From: Hyphomonadaceae bacterium
Lineage (GTDB): Bacteria > Pseudomonadota > Alphaproteobacteria > Caulobacterales > Hyphomonadaceae
Length of the DNA: 64,000 nucleotides
Direction: 5' to 3'
Assembly: GCA_030697555.1 (NCBI GenBank)
Contig: JAUYPV010000054.1
Location: 1 to 64,000, forward strand
In this document: positions 19,167-27,903 of the stretch, one piece after another
How the letters are laid out: every line of letters begins with the position of its first letter
How positions within the stretch are numbered: position 1 is the stretch's first letter
Notes under the pieces: model-generated
The model's database searches: none
Seen by the model: only the letters and a program-made list of their open reading frames with translations
Told to the model about the DNA's origin: nothing
Translations under genes and position numbers: made by a program

Positions 19167-20324
19167 TTGATTCAGGGCGCACACAGGTTCCCGCGTCAGG
19201 ACACGGTGGTCTATGGCCGCCCGGCAGCCGAAGTCGTGATCGAGCTGGCCAAGCGCTATGGCGCCTCGCGCCTGATGATCATGACCACCAAGTCGCTACT
19301 CGAAGCCGCCCAGACGCTGTCCGCGGATCTCGGCATTCTTTCGGCCGGCGTGTTCAGCGACATCGCCGCGCATTCCCCCCGCACCGATGTGATCGCCGGC
19401 GCCAACGCTGCGCGCGAGGCGAAGGCCGACCTGCTTGTCGCCTTCGGCGGCGGCTCGGTGATCGACGCGACCAAGGTGATGCAGCTCTGCCTCTGGTGGG
19501 CCGGCATCAAGCAGCCGGAAGATCTCGGCCCGTGGAGGCTCGGCCGTGGCGAGGATCGCAGGGACGCCTCGGCGATCCAGTCCGGCGTCCGTATGATCGC
19601 CATTCCGACGACATTGTCGGCCGCGGAGTTCACCGCCGTCGCCGGCGTCACCGACGGCGAGAAGAAGGTCAAGGAAGCCTACACCCACCCCGACATGGCG
19701 CCGAAGGCCGTCGTGCTCGATCCCGCGCTCACGCTGACGACGCCCGCCAAGCTCTGGTTCTCCACCGGCCTCAAGGCGATCGATCACGCCGTCGAACAGC
19801 TCTGCAACCTGCAGCGCGCCCCGATGGGCGATGCGGTCGCCGCCGAAGGCCTGCGTCTTCTTGCCGAAGGCCTTCCGGCTTGCAAGGAAACCCCCAACGA
19901 TCTCGAAGCACGCGCGATATGCCAGCACGGCATGTGGCTCGCCATATCCGGCGGCGCGTCAGGGCGGGGCATGGGCGCCAGCCACGCCATCGGCCACACG
20001 CTCGGCGGAACCTATGGCGTGCCGCACGGCATAACGTCATGCATCACGCTGCACGCTGTGCTGGAGTGGAACAAGAACTACGGCGCCGACCGGCAAGCGC
20101 TCGTCGCCAAGCTCATGGGCAGAAGAACGCTGCCCGCCTCGGTCGTCGTCCGCGACCTGGTGATCAAGCTCGGCCTTCCCTGGCGCCTCTCCGAAGTCCT
20201 CATCGGCGCGTCCCATTTACGCGACATCGCCGAACACACGATGCACGACCGCGGCATCCGCACGAATCCGCGCCCGATAAGAAACGCCGACGACATCATC
20301 CAGATCCTCGAACTGGCCGCGTAG
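19167..20324 (+). CDS. Iron-containing alcohol dehydrogenase family protein
   Basis: 385 residues, group III (Fe-ADH/maleylacetate reductase-like). VAFGGGSVIDATKVMQL is the NAD-binding glycine block, IPTTLSAAEFTAVAGVTDG the next conserved loop, and FSTGLKAIDHAVEQL, GASHAIGHTLGGTYGVPHG carry the Asp and His residues that bind the metal. It reduces or oxidises an alcohol/ketone with NAD(P)H in the cytoplasm; the AEFTAVAGVTD loop resembles maleylacetate reductases, but the substrate is open. The start is a TTG at 19167 with no strong ribosome site, so the N-terminus could be a few residues off. It is convergent with the amidohydrolase. Confidence 0.85.
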   Translation: MIQGAHRFPRQDTVVYGRPAAEVVIELAKRYGASRLMIMTTKSLLEAAQTLSADLGILSAGVFSDIAAHSPRTDVIAGANAAREAKADLLVAFGGGSVIDATKVMQLCLWWAGIKQPEDLGPWRLGRGEDRRDASAIQSGVRMIAIPTTLSAAEFTAVAGVTDGEKKVKEAYTHPDMAPKAVVLDPALTLTTPAKLWFSTGLKAIDHAVEQLCNLQRAPMGDAVAAEGLRLLAEGLPACKETPNDLEARAICQHGMWLAISGGASGRGMGASHAIGHTLGGTYGVPHGITSCITLHAVLEWNKNYGADRQALVAKLMGRRTLPASVVVRDLVIKLGLPWRLSEVLIGASHLRDIAEHTMHDRGIRTNPRPIRNADDIIQILELAA

Positions 20325-20550
20325 GCGCTCCGAAATAGGGGAGACAAAGTCGCCTAATTCCGCAGGTTAAGGACGCGCGTGGATAATGCCGCCCTGACCG
20401 AGGCGCCCTTCACGTGCAAACTGGAGCGGCGTCTCTTCGCTCACGCCGCACGGGATCGCTGTCAACACAATCAGCCGAGACGAAACACCTTCGCCGGGAC
20501 ACAGAGAGAGAATCGAGGGAAACCTTACTCTCCACTCACGGCTCGAGCCG

Positions 20551-21420
20551 CTAGCCGAGCCCCAGCACCCGCACCGCATTGTCCTTCATGATCGCCGGCA
20601 TCACGTCGTCGCGAAATCCCGCTTCCTTCGCCGCCTCAATCCACTTCTCTGGCTTGATCAGTGGGAAGTCGGAGCCGAACAGCATCTTCGTCTTGAGCTG
20701 CGTGTTGGCGTACTGGATCACCTGCTTCGGAAAATACTTCGGCGACCAGCCCGACAGGTCGATGAACACATTCTCCTTGTGCAGCGCCATCGACAGGCTT
20801 TCGTCAGTCCACGGCCAGCTCGGATGCGCGAGAATGATTTTCATGTCGGGAAAATCGACGGCGACATCGTCGACCAGCATCGGCTGTCCGTATTTGAGGC
20901 GCACCCCACCGCCGCCTTTCATTCCGGTGCCCATGCCGGAATGGCCGGTGTGGAAGACCGCAGGCAGCTTGTGCTCTGCAATCACCTCATAGAGCGGCCA
21001 GGCCATGCGATCGCTGGGATGGAAATCCTGCATCGGCGGATGGAATTTGAAGCCTTTGATCCCGTGATCCTTGATCAGCCGTCGCGCCTCGATCGCGCCG
21101 AGCTTGCCCTTGTGGGGATCGATCGAGGCGAAGGGGATCATGATGTCGGCGTTGGCGCGCGCCGCCTCGGCGATCTCCTCGTTGGCGACGCGCTTGGCGC
21201 CGGTCCCCGCCTCCATGTCCACCGTGAACATGACGAACGCAATGTTCTGTGCCCGGAAATGCGCGATCGTATCGGTGATCGTCGGGCGCTTGCGGTCGGC
21301 CTTGAAGTAGGCGCTGGCCGCATCGAAGAACTTGCCCATCACCGGGTCTTCCGGATCGTGACACGACACCTCGGCGTGAACGTGCACGTCAATGGCGCGA
21401 ATGGCGGCGAGATCGATCAT
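20551..21420 (-). CDS. Amidohydrolase_2 family protein (ACMSD/resorcylate decarboxylase-like)
   Basis: 289-residue TIM-barrel enzyme. DVHVHAE gives the first metal histidines, IKGFKFHPPMQDFHPSD the next block, AVFHTGHSG a metal His, IILAHPSWPW another, and FGSDFPLI the C-terminal Asp. Members decarboxylate or hydrolyse aromatic acids such as gamma-resorcylate, 5-carboxyvanillate or aminocarboxymuconate semialdehyde. In this aromatic-compound setting a decarboxylase role is plausible, but the substrate cannot be read from sequence. It is divergent from the triple NTF2-fold gene, across a gap holding an 8-bp inverted repeat. Confidence 0.87.
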   Translation of the reverse strand: MIDLAAIRAIDVHVHAEVSCHDPEDPVMGKFFDAASAYFKADRKRPTITDTIAHFRAQNIAFVMFTVDMEAGTGAKRVANEEIAEAARANADIMIPFASIDPHKGKLGAIEARRLIKDHGIKGFKFHPPMQDFHPSDRMAWPLYEVIAEHKLPAVFHTGHSGMGTGMKGGGGVRLKYGQPMLVDDVAVDFPDMKIILAHPSWPWTDESLSMALHKENVFIDLSGWSPKYFPKQVIQYANTQLKTKMLFGSDFPLIKPEKWIEAAKEAGFRDDVMPAIMKDNAVRVLGLG

Positions 21421-21503
21421 GGGTCACGTCAACCGGATTGCTGCGTCCCGCCTACGCTATCGAAAAACGACAGATTCGCCATGCCTTACCGAAGCGCCCA
21501 GGG

Positions 21504-21537
21504 ATACTTGCGCTTATTAGTTATGAGAGGCAAGTAT
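21504..21537. promoter_or_regulatory. Inverted repeat, candidate operator between divergent genes
   Basis: ATACTTGC at 21504-21511 is repeated exactly in reverse complement as GCAAGTAT at 21530-21537, with an 18-nt AT-rich centre. The centre includes TAGTTAT (21518-21524), the first seven bases of the element found upstream of five other units in this window. Position between the amidohydrolase and the triple NTF2-fold gene suits a regulator site. A hairpin is the alternative. Confidence 0.45.
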
Positions 21538-21565
21538 TGGAGGCGCCAGCCGCCAGAGCTGGAAC

Positions 21566-23629
21566 ATGAGGGAACTTGGGGGAGGTTGGGTGAACGCGCG
21601 ACCGGTCCTCCTGCTTTCTTTCCTGCTGGCCGCGGCGCTGGCGGCGTGTACCTCGCAGCCGGAACCGGAGTCCGCGCGCGTCGCGGCGCTTCGGCGGCAG
21701 GCGGACGCCCTGCAGATCGAGACCACGCGCGCCGAAGACATTCGCGCCATCAAGAAACTGCAGCGGATCTACGGCTACTACCTCGAGAAGGGGCAGGGCG
21801 ACGATCTGGCCGATCTCTTCAGCAGCGGTGCCGAGGCGGAATATGCGGCGGGCGTCTATGTCGGCAATGAAAATATCCGCGCCTGGTTCCGCCAGCTTGG
21901 GCCCGGCAATCGGATCGCAGATGGCCGGATCAGCGACCATATGATGCTTCAGCCCGTGGTCGACCTGGCGCCGGACGGCAAGACGGCGAAAGGCCGCTGG
22001 CGCGCGCTTTTGATGGCCGGGACATCTGGGCAGAGCGCGAGCTGGGGCGAGGGCGCCTATGAGATCGGCTATGTGAAGGAAGCCGGCGTCTGGAAGATCG
22101 ACCGACTGCACTGGTATCAGAATTTCATCGCACCCTATGAGGGCGGCTGGACAAAGAAGGCGGATGCACCTGCGGGCGCGCGTCCGGCCCGGCCGGGCGC
22201 GGTCGTTCCCGCAAAGCCCCGCAGCGATCCCAACCAGAAGACCTGGCCGGAAGCCTACGTTCCGCCCTTTCACTACCCCGACCGCAATGTGAAGGCGGGC
22301 AACATGGCCGCCGACTCGCCGGCAGAGGTTACCGACGCATCGAGCTTTGCTACGCTGGGGCCGGAGATCGAGGCGAGCGTAAGGCGCATCGAGCGTCTCG
22401 CCGACGAGCAGGCGGTCGAGACCCTTCAGGCCAGCTTCGGATACTACTTCGACAAGAAGCTCTGGGGCGAGGCCATCGGCCTGTTCGCGGACGATGCGAC
22501 GTTTGAGACAGGTCTGCTCGGCGTCTATGCCGGGAAGGAAAGCATCAAGCGCCTGTTCGCCAGCATGGGTCCCGGCGGGCTCGGACAAGGTGAGCTGTTC
22601 CATCACATCGAGCTGGCGCCGGTGATCCACGTTGCGGCGGATGGGCGGACGGCGAAGGCTCGGGTCCACATGATCGGGGAGATCGGCGAGCATGGGACAA
22701 CCGCGCTGTGGCGCGGGGGGATTTACGAGAACGGGTATGTTAAGGAAGCCGGCGTCTGGAAGATCAAGTCCGTCCATTTTTTCGATACGTTTGCCGCGTC
22801 GTATGAGTTGGGCTGGGGCAAGGCAGCACTAGCGCATTTCGATCCGACGGACGGGAGGGCGCCGAAGGCAGACCGGCCGCCGAGCATCGTCTATCCTGTC
22901 TACCCCAACTACTTCCTGCCGCCTTTCCATTTCGCCAATCCGGCCGCCGCCCAACCCGCGAAGGCGGCGCAGCCTGCGCCTTCAACAAACTCTACGACCT
23001 CGCTTGCACGCGCTGAAAGTTTGATCACCGCGGCCGAGCGCCGATTGCAGCGAGTGAGGGATCACGACGAGCTGGAGAACCTGAAGAGCGCCTACGGATA
23101 CTATCTCGACAAATCGCTGTGGGCCGAGGTCGCCGGCCTGTTCGCCGAGGACGGCACGCTGGAGATCGGCGGCCGTGGCGTCTTCGTAGGCCGGGACAAG
23201 GTGCATCAGTCACTCAGCACCTATGGACCGCAGGGTCTCGAATCCGGCCGCTTGTTCAACCACATCATTGTCCAGCCCGTGATCACCGTCGCGCCGGACG
23301 GCATGACGGCCAAGATGCGCTCGCGCGCGATGGTGCAGACGGGGGTCTATGGCGGCGCCGGAACCTGGGGGGAGGGCATCTACGAGGACGAGTTTGTGAA
23401 GGTGGACGGCGTCTGGAAATTCAAGACGCTGCATTTCTACATGACGTTCGCCACCGACTACACCAAGGGCTGGGCCAAGGACGCCATGCCCAACACCAAG
23501 CCCAATCCGCAATACCCGCCTGACCGGCCGCCGACCGCGGTCTACGACACCTATCCCGCCCAATCCTTCATTCCGCCCTTCCACTATCCAAACCCCGTGA
23601 CGGGCCAAACTTACTCTGGAGCGAAATGA
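21566..23629 (+). CDS. Lipoprotein with three tandem NTF2/SnoaL-like domains
   Basis: 687 residues, signal peptide with lipobox LAAC, so membrane-attached outside the cytoplasm. Three repeats cover about residues 50-190, 270-410 and 485-625. Each has an YGYYLxK or FGYYFDK helix end, an LFA/LFS turn, a GxY/VFxG step, a GP...H block, TAKxR, W-E/R-G-Y/IYE and GVWKI/F...H-W/F-Y/F. Each is followed by a Pro-rich tail ending PPFHYP or PPFHFA. This matches the SnoaL_4 (PF13577) style, usually a single ~140-residue domain. A GTG at 21590 after GGAGG is an alternative start. It overlaps the next gene by 4 nt. A lyase, isomerase or binding role is possible; not known. Confidence 0.8.
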   Translation: MRELGGGWVNARPVLLLSFLLAAALAACTSQPEPESARVAALRRQADALQIETTRAEDIRAIKKLQRIYGYYLEKGQGDDLADLFSSGAEAEYAAGVYVGNENIRAWFRQLGPGNRIADGRISDHMMLQPVVDLAPDGKTAKGRWRALLMAGTSGQSASWGEGAYEIGYVKEAGVWKIDRLHWYQNFIAPYEGGWTKKADAPAGARPARPGAVVPAKPRSDPNQKTWPEAYVPPFHYPDRNVKAGNMAADSPAEVTDASSFATLGPEIEASVRRIERLADEQAVETLQASFGYYFDKKLWGEAIGLFADDATFETGLLGVYAGKESIKRLFASMGPGGLGQGELFHHIELAPVIHVAADGRTAKARVHMIGEIGEHGTTALWRGGIYENGYVKEAGVWKIKSVHFFDTFAASYELGWGKAALAHFDPTDGRAPKADRPPSIVYPVYPNYFLPPFHFANPAAAQPAKAAQPAPSTNSTTSLARAESLITAAERRLQRVRDHDELENLKSAYGYYLDKSLWAEVAGLFAEDGTLEIGGRGVFVGRDKVHQSLSTYGPQGLESGRLFNHIIVQPVITVAPDGMTAKMRSRAMVQTGVYGGAGTWGEGIYEDEFVKVDGVWKFKTLHFYMTFATDYTKGWAKDAMPNTKPNPQYPPDRPPTAVYDTYPAQSFIPPFHYPNPVTGQTYSGAK

Positions 23630-24582
23630 CCATGCAGCATTTCATCCGGCGCGCCTTGATCGCCGCGAGCCTGATCGTGACGGGCTTCATGTCGCCGTCC
23701 GGGTTGGCACAGACGCCGGCATCCACTCTAACTCCAGCCGCCACATCCGCCTGCGACCGCGCCTGTCTCAAAGGCATGCTGGAGCTCTATCTCGACGCCC
23801 TTGCGAAGCGCGACTCGGCCAAGCTACCGCTCGCCAAGTTCGCGAAGTTCACCGAGAACGGCGCCGTGCTCTACCCCGGGGAGGGGCTCTGGAAGACCGC
23901 CACCAGCATCACGCCTTACCGTCTCTATGTACTCGATCCCGAAGGCGGCCAGGCAGCGGTGTCGGCCGTCGTGATGGAGGATGCTGCGCCGGTGATCTTC
24001 CTCCTCCGGATCAAGGTCGATGGCGGCAAGATCAGCGAGATGGAAACGGTGCTGTGCCGCAAGGGCGGCACGTCGCTGTTTGCTCCCGACAAGCTGGTCG
24101 ATCCTCCCAAGCCCTTCACCGACGTCGTCCCCGCCGCCAAGCGCAACAGCCGCGGCGAGATCATCGCGGCTTCCAACGCCTATTTCGAGGCGGTCGAGAC
24201 CGAGGGCAAGCCCACTTACCAGCCCGCGCCCTTCGCCAAGGGCGCCAACCGGATCGAGAACGGCGTTCAGACCACCAATATCTCGCTACGCGGCGGCAAG
24301 CCGATGAGCGCTGACGAACAGCTCGACGCCGGCCTGTTCACCGGTACGCTGGCGACTGACCGGCGCTATCCCGTCGTCGACGTCGAAACCGGCATCGCGC
24401 TTGGCATCGTGATGTACCGGCGCGATCCCACCATCGTCGAAACAGAAGTCACCGCCCGCCAGGCGGCGCGGGGCCAACTGCTGCTCGCCGAATTCTTCAA
24501 GGTCACCGACAGCAAGATCCAGGAAATCCGCGCCGTGATGGTCGATCGTCCGAGGACGGCGCCGACCGGTTGGAATGACTAG
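23626..24582 (+). CDS. Secreted two-repeat NTF2-like protein (DUF8021-like), paralogue 1
   Basis: 318 residues with a type I signal peptide (cleavage after LAQ region). The N-half begins CDRACL, then LDALAKRDSAKLPLAKFAKF and TENGAVLYPG, ending RIKVDGGKISEMETV. The C-half repeats the plan: SNAYFEAVE, RIENGVQTTN, ending FKVTDSKIQEIRAV. The halves therefore look like an internal duplication of an NTF2-type unit. Two more copies occur at 25681 and 41615. I recall this family as DUF8021, mostly known from fungi and some bacteria; that name should be checked. The start overlaps the preceding stop (ATGA), so it is coupled to the triple-domain lipoprotein. Confidence 0.75.
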   Translation: MTMQHFIRRALIAASLIVTGFMSPSGLAQTPASTLTPAATSACDRACLKGMLELYLDALAKRDSAKLPLAKFAKFTENGAVLYPGEGLWKTATSITPYRLYVLDPEGGQAAVSAVVMEDAAPVIFLLRIKVDGGKISEMETVLCRKGGTSLFAPDKLVDPPKPFTDVVPAAKRNSRGEIIAASNAYFEAVETEGKPTYQPAPFAKGANRIENGVQTTNISLRGGKPMSADEQLDAGLFTGTLATDRRYPVVDVETGIALGIVMYRRDPTIVETEVTARQAARGQLLLAEFFKVTDSKIQEIRAVMVDRPRTAPTGWND

Positions 24583-25571
24583 AGCAGACTGGGGTCGGGC
24601 GTGACGATCAGCTTGCCGGTCACGCCCCGATCCGCAAGGCGCCGCAGGGCCGCCGACGCCTCGTCAAGGCGATAGCGACCCGCGATCTCCGCCTTGAACG
24701 GTTCGCGTGCATGCAGCGCCAGCAGATCGTCGATCACCGCCTGCGCCGAAGCTGGGTCTTCCGCCATCAACCCGCCGAAGCCCACGCCGATCACGCTCAG
24801 ATTCTTGACCAGCAGATACTCCGCCGCGATGCGAGGTATGTCGCCGCTTGCGAAACCGACTACCGCCATGCGGCCCCACCTCGCCATGCCCCTGAGCGCC
24901 GCATCGAACACTGCCCCGCCCACCGTATCGAGCACGACATCGACGCCATCGCCGCCGGTGCGCGCCTTGAGCTCCTTGGCGAGATCCTGCGCGCGATAGT
25001 CGATCAGTTCGTCGGCGCCATGCGCTTTCGCAACCGCCAGCTTGTCCGCCGATCCGGCTGCGGCGACGACCCATGCGCCCATCCGCTTGGCGACGTCGAT
25101 GGCCGCCACGCCGACCCCGCCGCCTGCGCCGGTCACCAGCACGCGCTCGCCCGGCTTGAGTCCGGTGCGCCGAAAGGAGAACGCAGCTGTGCCATGGCCA
25201 ATCAGGAACCCCGCCGCCAGCTCGAAGGGCAGGGCTTCGGGCGCCGCGAACGCCTTGTCCGCCGGCAGGCAGACATACTCCGCAAAGCAACCGCCCGTCG
25301 TCGGCGCTCCCATCACCCGGTCGCCAACACGCCAGCGCTCGGCGCCCGGACCGACGGCCGTCACCACGCCTGCAAACTCCAGCCCGGGCACGAACGGCCG
25401 CGGCGGTCGCACGACATACCGTCCCGCCGTCATCAGCACGTCGGCGAAGTTGACCCCCGCGGCATGAACCCGAGCGACGATCTCCCCGGGGCCCGGCGCC
25501 GGAATCGGCCGGTCTTCGAGCACGATCCCCTCGGGCGGGCCGAATTCGTGAACGACCGCTGCGCGCATCAT
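24579..25571 (-). CDS. Zinc-independent NADPH:quinone oxidoreductase (MDR family)
   Basis: About 330 residues. It has the GroES-like N-terminal domain (GVNFADVLMTAGRY, PFVPGLEFAGVV) and a Rossmann domain with VLVTGAGGGVGVAAIDVAK. The zinc-binding cysteines of classical alcohol dehydrogenases are absent, as in QOR and enoyl-reductase members. HGADELIDYRAQDLAKELK and VVLDTVGGAVFDAALRG are standard. It reduces quinones or alpha,beta-unsaturated carbonyls with NADPH. Its stop overlaps the stop of the convergent DUF8021-like gene by 4 nt. GTG 25577 and ATG 25568 are other possible starts. A TAGTTATAT element lies 10 nt before the start. Confidence 0.9.
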   Translation of the reverse strand: MMRAAVVHEFGPPEGIVLEDRPIPAPGPGEIVARVHAAGVNFADVLMTAGRYVVRPPRPFVPGLEFAGVVTAVGPGAERWRVGDRVMGAPTTGGCFAEYVCLPADKAFAAPEALPFELAAGFLIGHGTAAFSFRRTGLKPGERVLVTGAGGGVGVAAIDVAKRMGAWVVAAAGSADKLAVAKAHGADELIDYRAQDLAKELKARTGGDGVDVVLDTVGGAVFDAALRGMARWGRMAVVGFASGDIPRIAAEYLLVKNLSVIGVGFGGLMAEDPASAQAVIDDLLALHAREPFKAEIAGRYRLDEASAALRRLADRGVTGKLIVTPDPSLL

Positions 25572-25580
25572 TGCCACTCA

Positions 25581-25599
25581 TAGTTATATTACATCATCA
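25581..25599. promoter_or_regulatory. Shared operator-like element, site 1
   Basis: TAGTTATAT-TAC-ATCATCA. The left half is identical to sites at 35609 and 53002; the right half is a partial mirror image. It lies 10 nt from the quinone oxidoreductase start and 82 nt from the beta-oxidation operon's first start, placed to control both directions. Found by eye; no statistics. Confidence 0.4.
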
Positions 25600-25680
25600 A
25601 TGGCTAGCGCGAACGGGCGCCTCAAGGCTAGAGATGTCGCAAGGCCTGCGAGAGACAGGTTGGAAGGATGGGGAAACGCT

Positions 25681-26646
25681 ATGCGGCTACTGGCGGTAAT
25701 CCTGGCTATGGCGGCGGCCGGATGCGCCTCGATGACTGCGGCGCAGCAATCGGCAAATTGCGATCGGACCTGCCTTTATGGCGTGCTCGACGAGTATCTC
25801 GCGGCGCTTGCGGCCAAGGACCCGTCCAAAGCCCCTCTCGCCTCGGACGTCCGCTACACCGAGAACAATGTCGCCCTGAAAGTCGGCGACGGCGTCTGGG
25901 GCACCATCGCCTCGATGGGCAAATACGATTTCCGCTTCGCCGATCCCGAGGCGGGCGGCATCGGCTTCTACGGTGTCCTGACCGAAGCCAGGACCGCCGC
26001 TCCGTACACGCTGCGCCTCAAGGTGAAAGACAAAAAGATCACCGAGATCGAGACCATCGTTGCCCGTCCGCAGGATTCGCTGGTCCCATTCACCACGGCC
26101 GACCTGACCGACAAGCCGATCCTCAACGAGATCCTGACACCCGAGCAGCGCACGCCGCGCAAGCGCATGATCGAACTCGCCGACGGCTATTTCAACACGC
26201 TGCAGCAGAACAACGGCCAGATCCACACCGTGTTCGACCCGGCCTGCAATCGCCGCGAGAACGGCTTCCAGACCACCAACAACATCGGCGAGGGCGCCAG
26301 CCCCACCATGCGCATGGGTTGCGAGGAAGCCTTCAAGCTCGGCTACTACCTGTTCGACGACCGCCTGCGTTCGCGCCGCTTCGAAGTGATCGACGAGGAA
26401 CGTGGGCTCGTCATGGCCGCCGCCTTCATCGACCACGCCGGGGTCATCGGCGAGTACAAGCTCACCGACGGCCGCACCATGAACGCCTCCTACCGGCGGC
26501 CACACACCTGGTGCCTGATGGAGACCTTCAAGATCAAGGCCGGCAAGATCGAGCAGATCGAGGCTGTCTTCGTCTACGTCCCCTACCGCATGCCCTCGCC
26601 CTGGACGAACAAGGAATGGGTGAAGGGCGGCTTCGAGTACGAGTAG
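25681..26646 (+). CDS. Lipoprotein, two-repeat NTF2-like (DUF8021-like), paralogue 2
   Basis: 321 residues from ATG 25681, which begins the signal peptide; lipobox AAGC. The N-half has CDRTCLYGVLDEYLAALAA, KDPSKAPLASDVRYTEN and LRLKVKDKKITEIETIV. The C-half has LADGYFNTLQQ, CNRRENGFQTTNN and FKIKAGKIEQIEAVF. It is homologous to the gene at 23626 and the one at 41615. It is the first gene of a tightly packed operon continuing with thiolase, acyl-CoA ligase, hydratase, SDR, racemase and a SnoaL protein, so it probably works on the same compound before uptake or in the periplasm (inference). No catalytic residues are known. Confidence 0.78.
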   Translation: MRLLAVILAMAAAGCASMTAAQQSANCDRTCLYGVLDEYLAALAAKDPSKAPLASDVRYTENNVALKVGDGVWGTIASMGKYDFRFADPEAGGIGFYGVLTEARTAAPYTLRLKVKDKKITEIETIVARPQDSLVPFTTADLTDKPILNEILTPEQRTPRKRMIELADGYFNTLQQNNGQIHTVFDPACNRRENGFQTTNNIGEGASPTMRMGCEEAFKLGYYLFDDRLRSRRFEVIDEERGLVMAAAFIDHAGVIGEYKLTDGRTMNASYRRPHTWCLMETFKIKAGKIEQIEAVFVYVPYRMPSPWTNKEWVKGGFEYE

Positions 26647-26656
26647 GGGATCGCGC

Positions 26657-27895
26657 ATGCGGGAAGTTTTCATAATCGGCGTCGGCATGACGCGCTTCGG
26701 CGCCCACGCAGACAGATCGGTCGGCGATCTCGCGCGCGAGGCGGTGGGGCTCGCCCTGTCAGACGCCGAGGCGGAAGCGGGCGATCTCGAGGCGGTGTTC
26801 TACGCCAATACGGCGCAGGGCGCGATCGAAGGCCAGCATGGCGTCAAGGGTCAGCACGCCCTGCGGCCCATCGGCGTCGAACACTGCCTTTTCGTCAATG
26901 TGGAGGACGCATGCGCGGGCTCTTCCGCCGCCCTCAATCTTGCCTTCGCACAGGTCGCCGGCGGCTTCTGCGACATCGCGATGGCCGTAGGCGCCGAAAA
27001 GCTCAACACGCCTGACAAGGTCCGCCGCCTCGCGGCCTTCAGCCAGCCTGAAGATCTCGCCGCGGTCACCGCCTTCGTCGAAACCTATTCGCCGCGTGCA
27101 GCGGACATTCAACCGCCCCCCGGCGTCGTCAACGACGAGCGCATGCGCTCGATCTTCATGGACGCCTATTCCGTCAACGCCCGCCTGCACATGAAGAAAT
27201 ACGGCACGACCTGGGAGCAGATCGCCCAGGTCTCGGCCAAGAACCACCATCACTCGACGATGAACCCGCTGGCCCAGTTCCAGAAGGAATTCCCGCTCGC
27301 CGAAATTCTCGCTGCCCGCGTCATCTCCTGGCCGCTGACCCTGCCCATGTGCGCTCCGGTCAGCGACGGCGCTTCGGCCGTCATCGTCTGCTCCCGCGAA
27401 GCCCTGGCCCGGTTCGACGAACGCCGCGCCGTGCGCATTCTCGCCAGTGTGCTGCGCAGCGGATCGGACCGCGACATCGAGGACGTCGAAAACGCCTCCG
27501 TCCGCCTCACCGCGAAAGCCGCCTTCAAGCAGGCCGGCCTCAAGCCGTCCGACATCTCGCTGGCCGAAGTCCACGACGCCAGCGCCTATGCCGAAATCGC
27601 CCAGATCGAGATGGTCGGCCTGTGCAACTTCGGCGAGGGCGGGCCACTCACGGCAAGCGGCGCGACGGCGCTCGGCGGCCGCATTCCCGTCAACGTCTCC
27701 GGCGGTCTCCAGTCCAAGGGCCATCCCGTTGCCGCCACCGGCGCCGGACAGATCTACGAACTGGTCCAGCACCTGCGCAACGAAGCGGGCCAGCGCCAGG
27801 TCGAAGGCGCGCGGTACGCGCTCGCCTCCTGCAGCGGCGGCTTCATCGGCGTCGAGGACGCCGCAGCGTGCGCCACCATCCTCGGTCGAGCGTGA
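26657..27895 (+). CDS. Thiolase family protein (SCP-x/lipid-transfer type)
   Basis: 412 residues. DACAGSSAAL holds the nucleophilic Cys near residue 86, SKGHPVAATGAGQIYEL the general-base His near 356, and ASCSGGF a second Cys near 392, so the thiolase active site is complete. The N-terminal IIGVGMTRFGAHADRSVGDLA is typical of the SCP-x thiolase subgroup used for branched or sterol side chains. It would cleave a 3-ketoacyl-CoA with CoA in the last beta-oxidation step. It lies 10 nt after the lipoprotein gene and 8 nt before the ligase. Confidence 0.9.
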   Translation: MREVFIIGVGMTRFGAHADRSVGDLAREAVGLALSDAEAEAGDLEAVFYANTAQGAIEGQHGVKGQHALRPIGVEHCLFVNVEDACAGSSAALNLAFAQVAGGFCDIAMAVGAEKLNTPDKVRRLAAFSQPEDLAAVTAFVETYSPRAADIQPPPGVVNDERMRSIFMDAYSVNARLHMKKYGTTWEQIAQVSAKNHHHSTMNPLAQFQKEFPLAEILAARVISWPLTLPMCAPVSDGASAVIVCSREALARFDERRAVRILASVLRSGSDRDIEDVENASVRLTAKAAFKQAGLKPSDISLAEVHDASAYAEIAQIEMVGLCNFGEGGPLTASGATALGGRIPVNVSGGLQSKGHPVAATGAGQIYELVQHLRNEAGQRQVEGARYALASCSGGFIGVEDAAACATILGRA

Positions 27896-27903
27896 GCCCC
27901 GCA

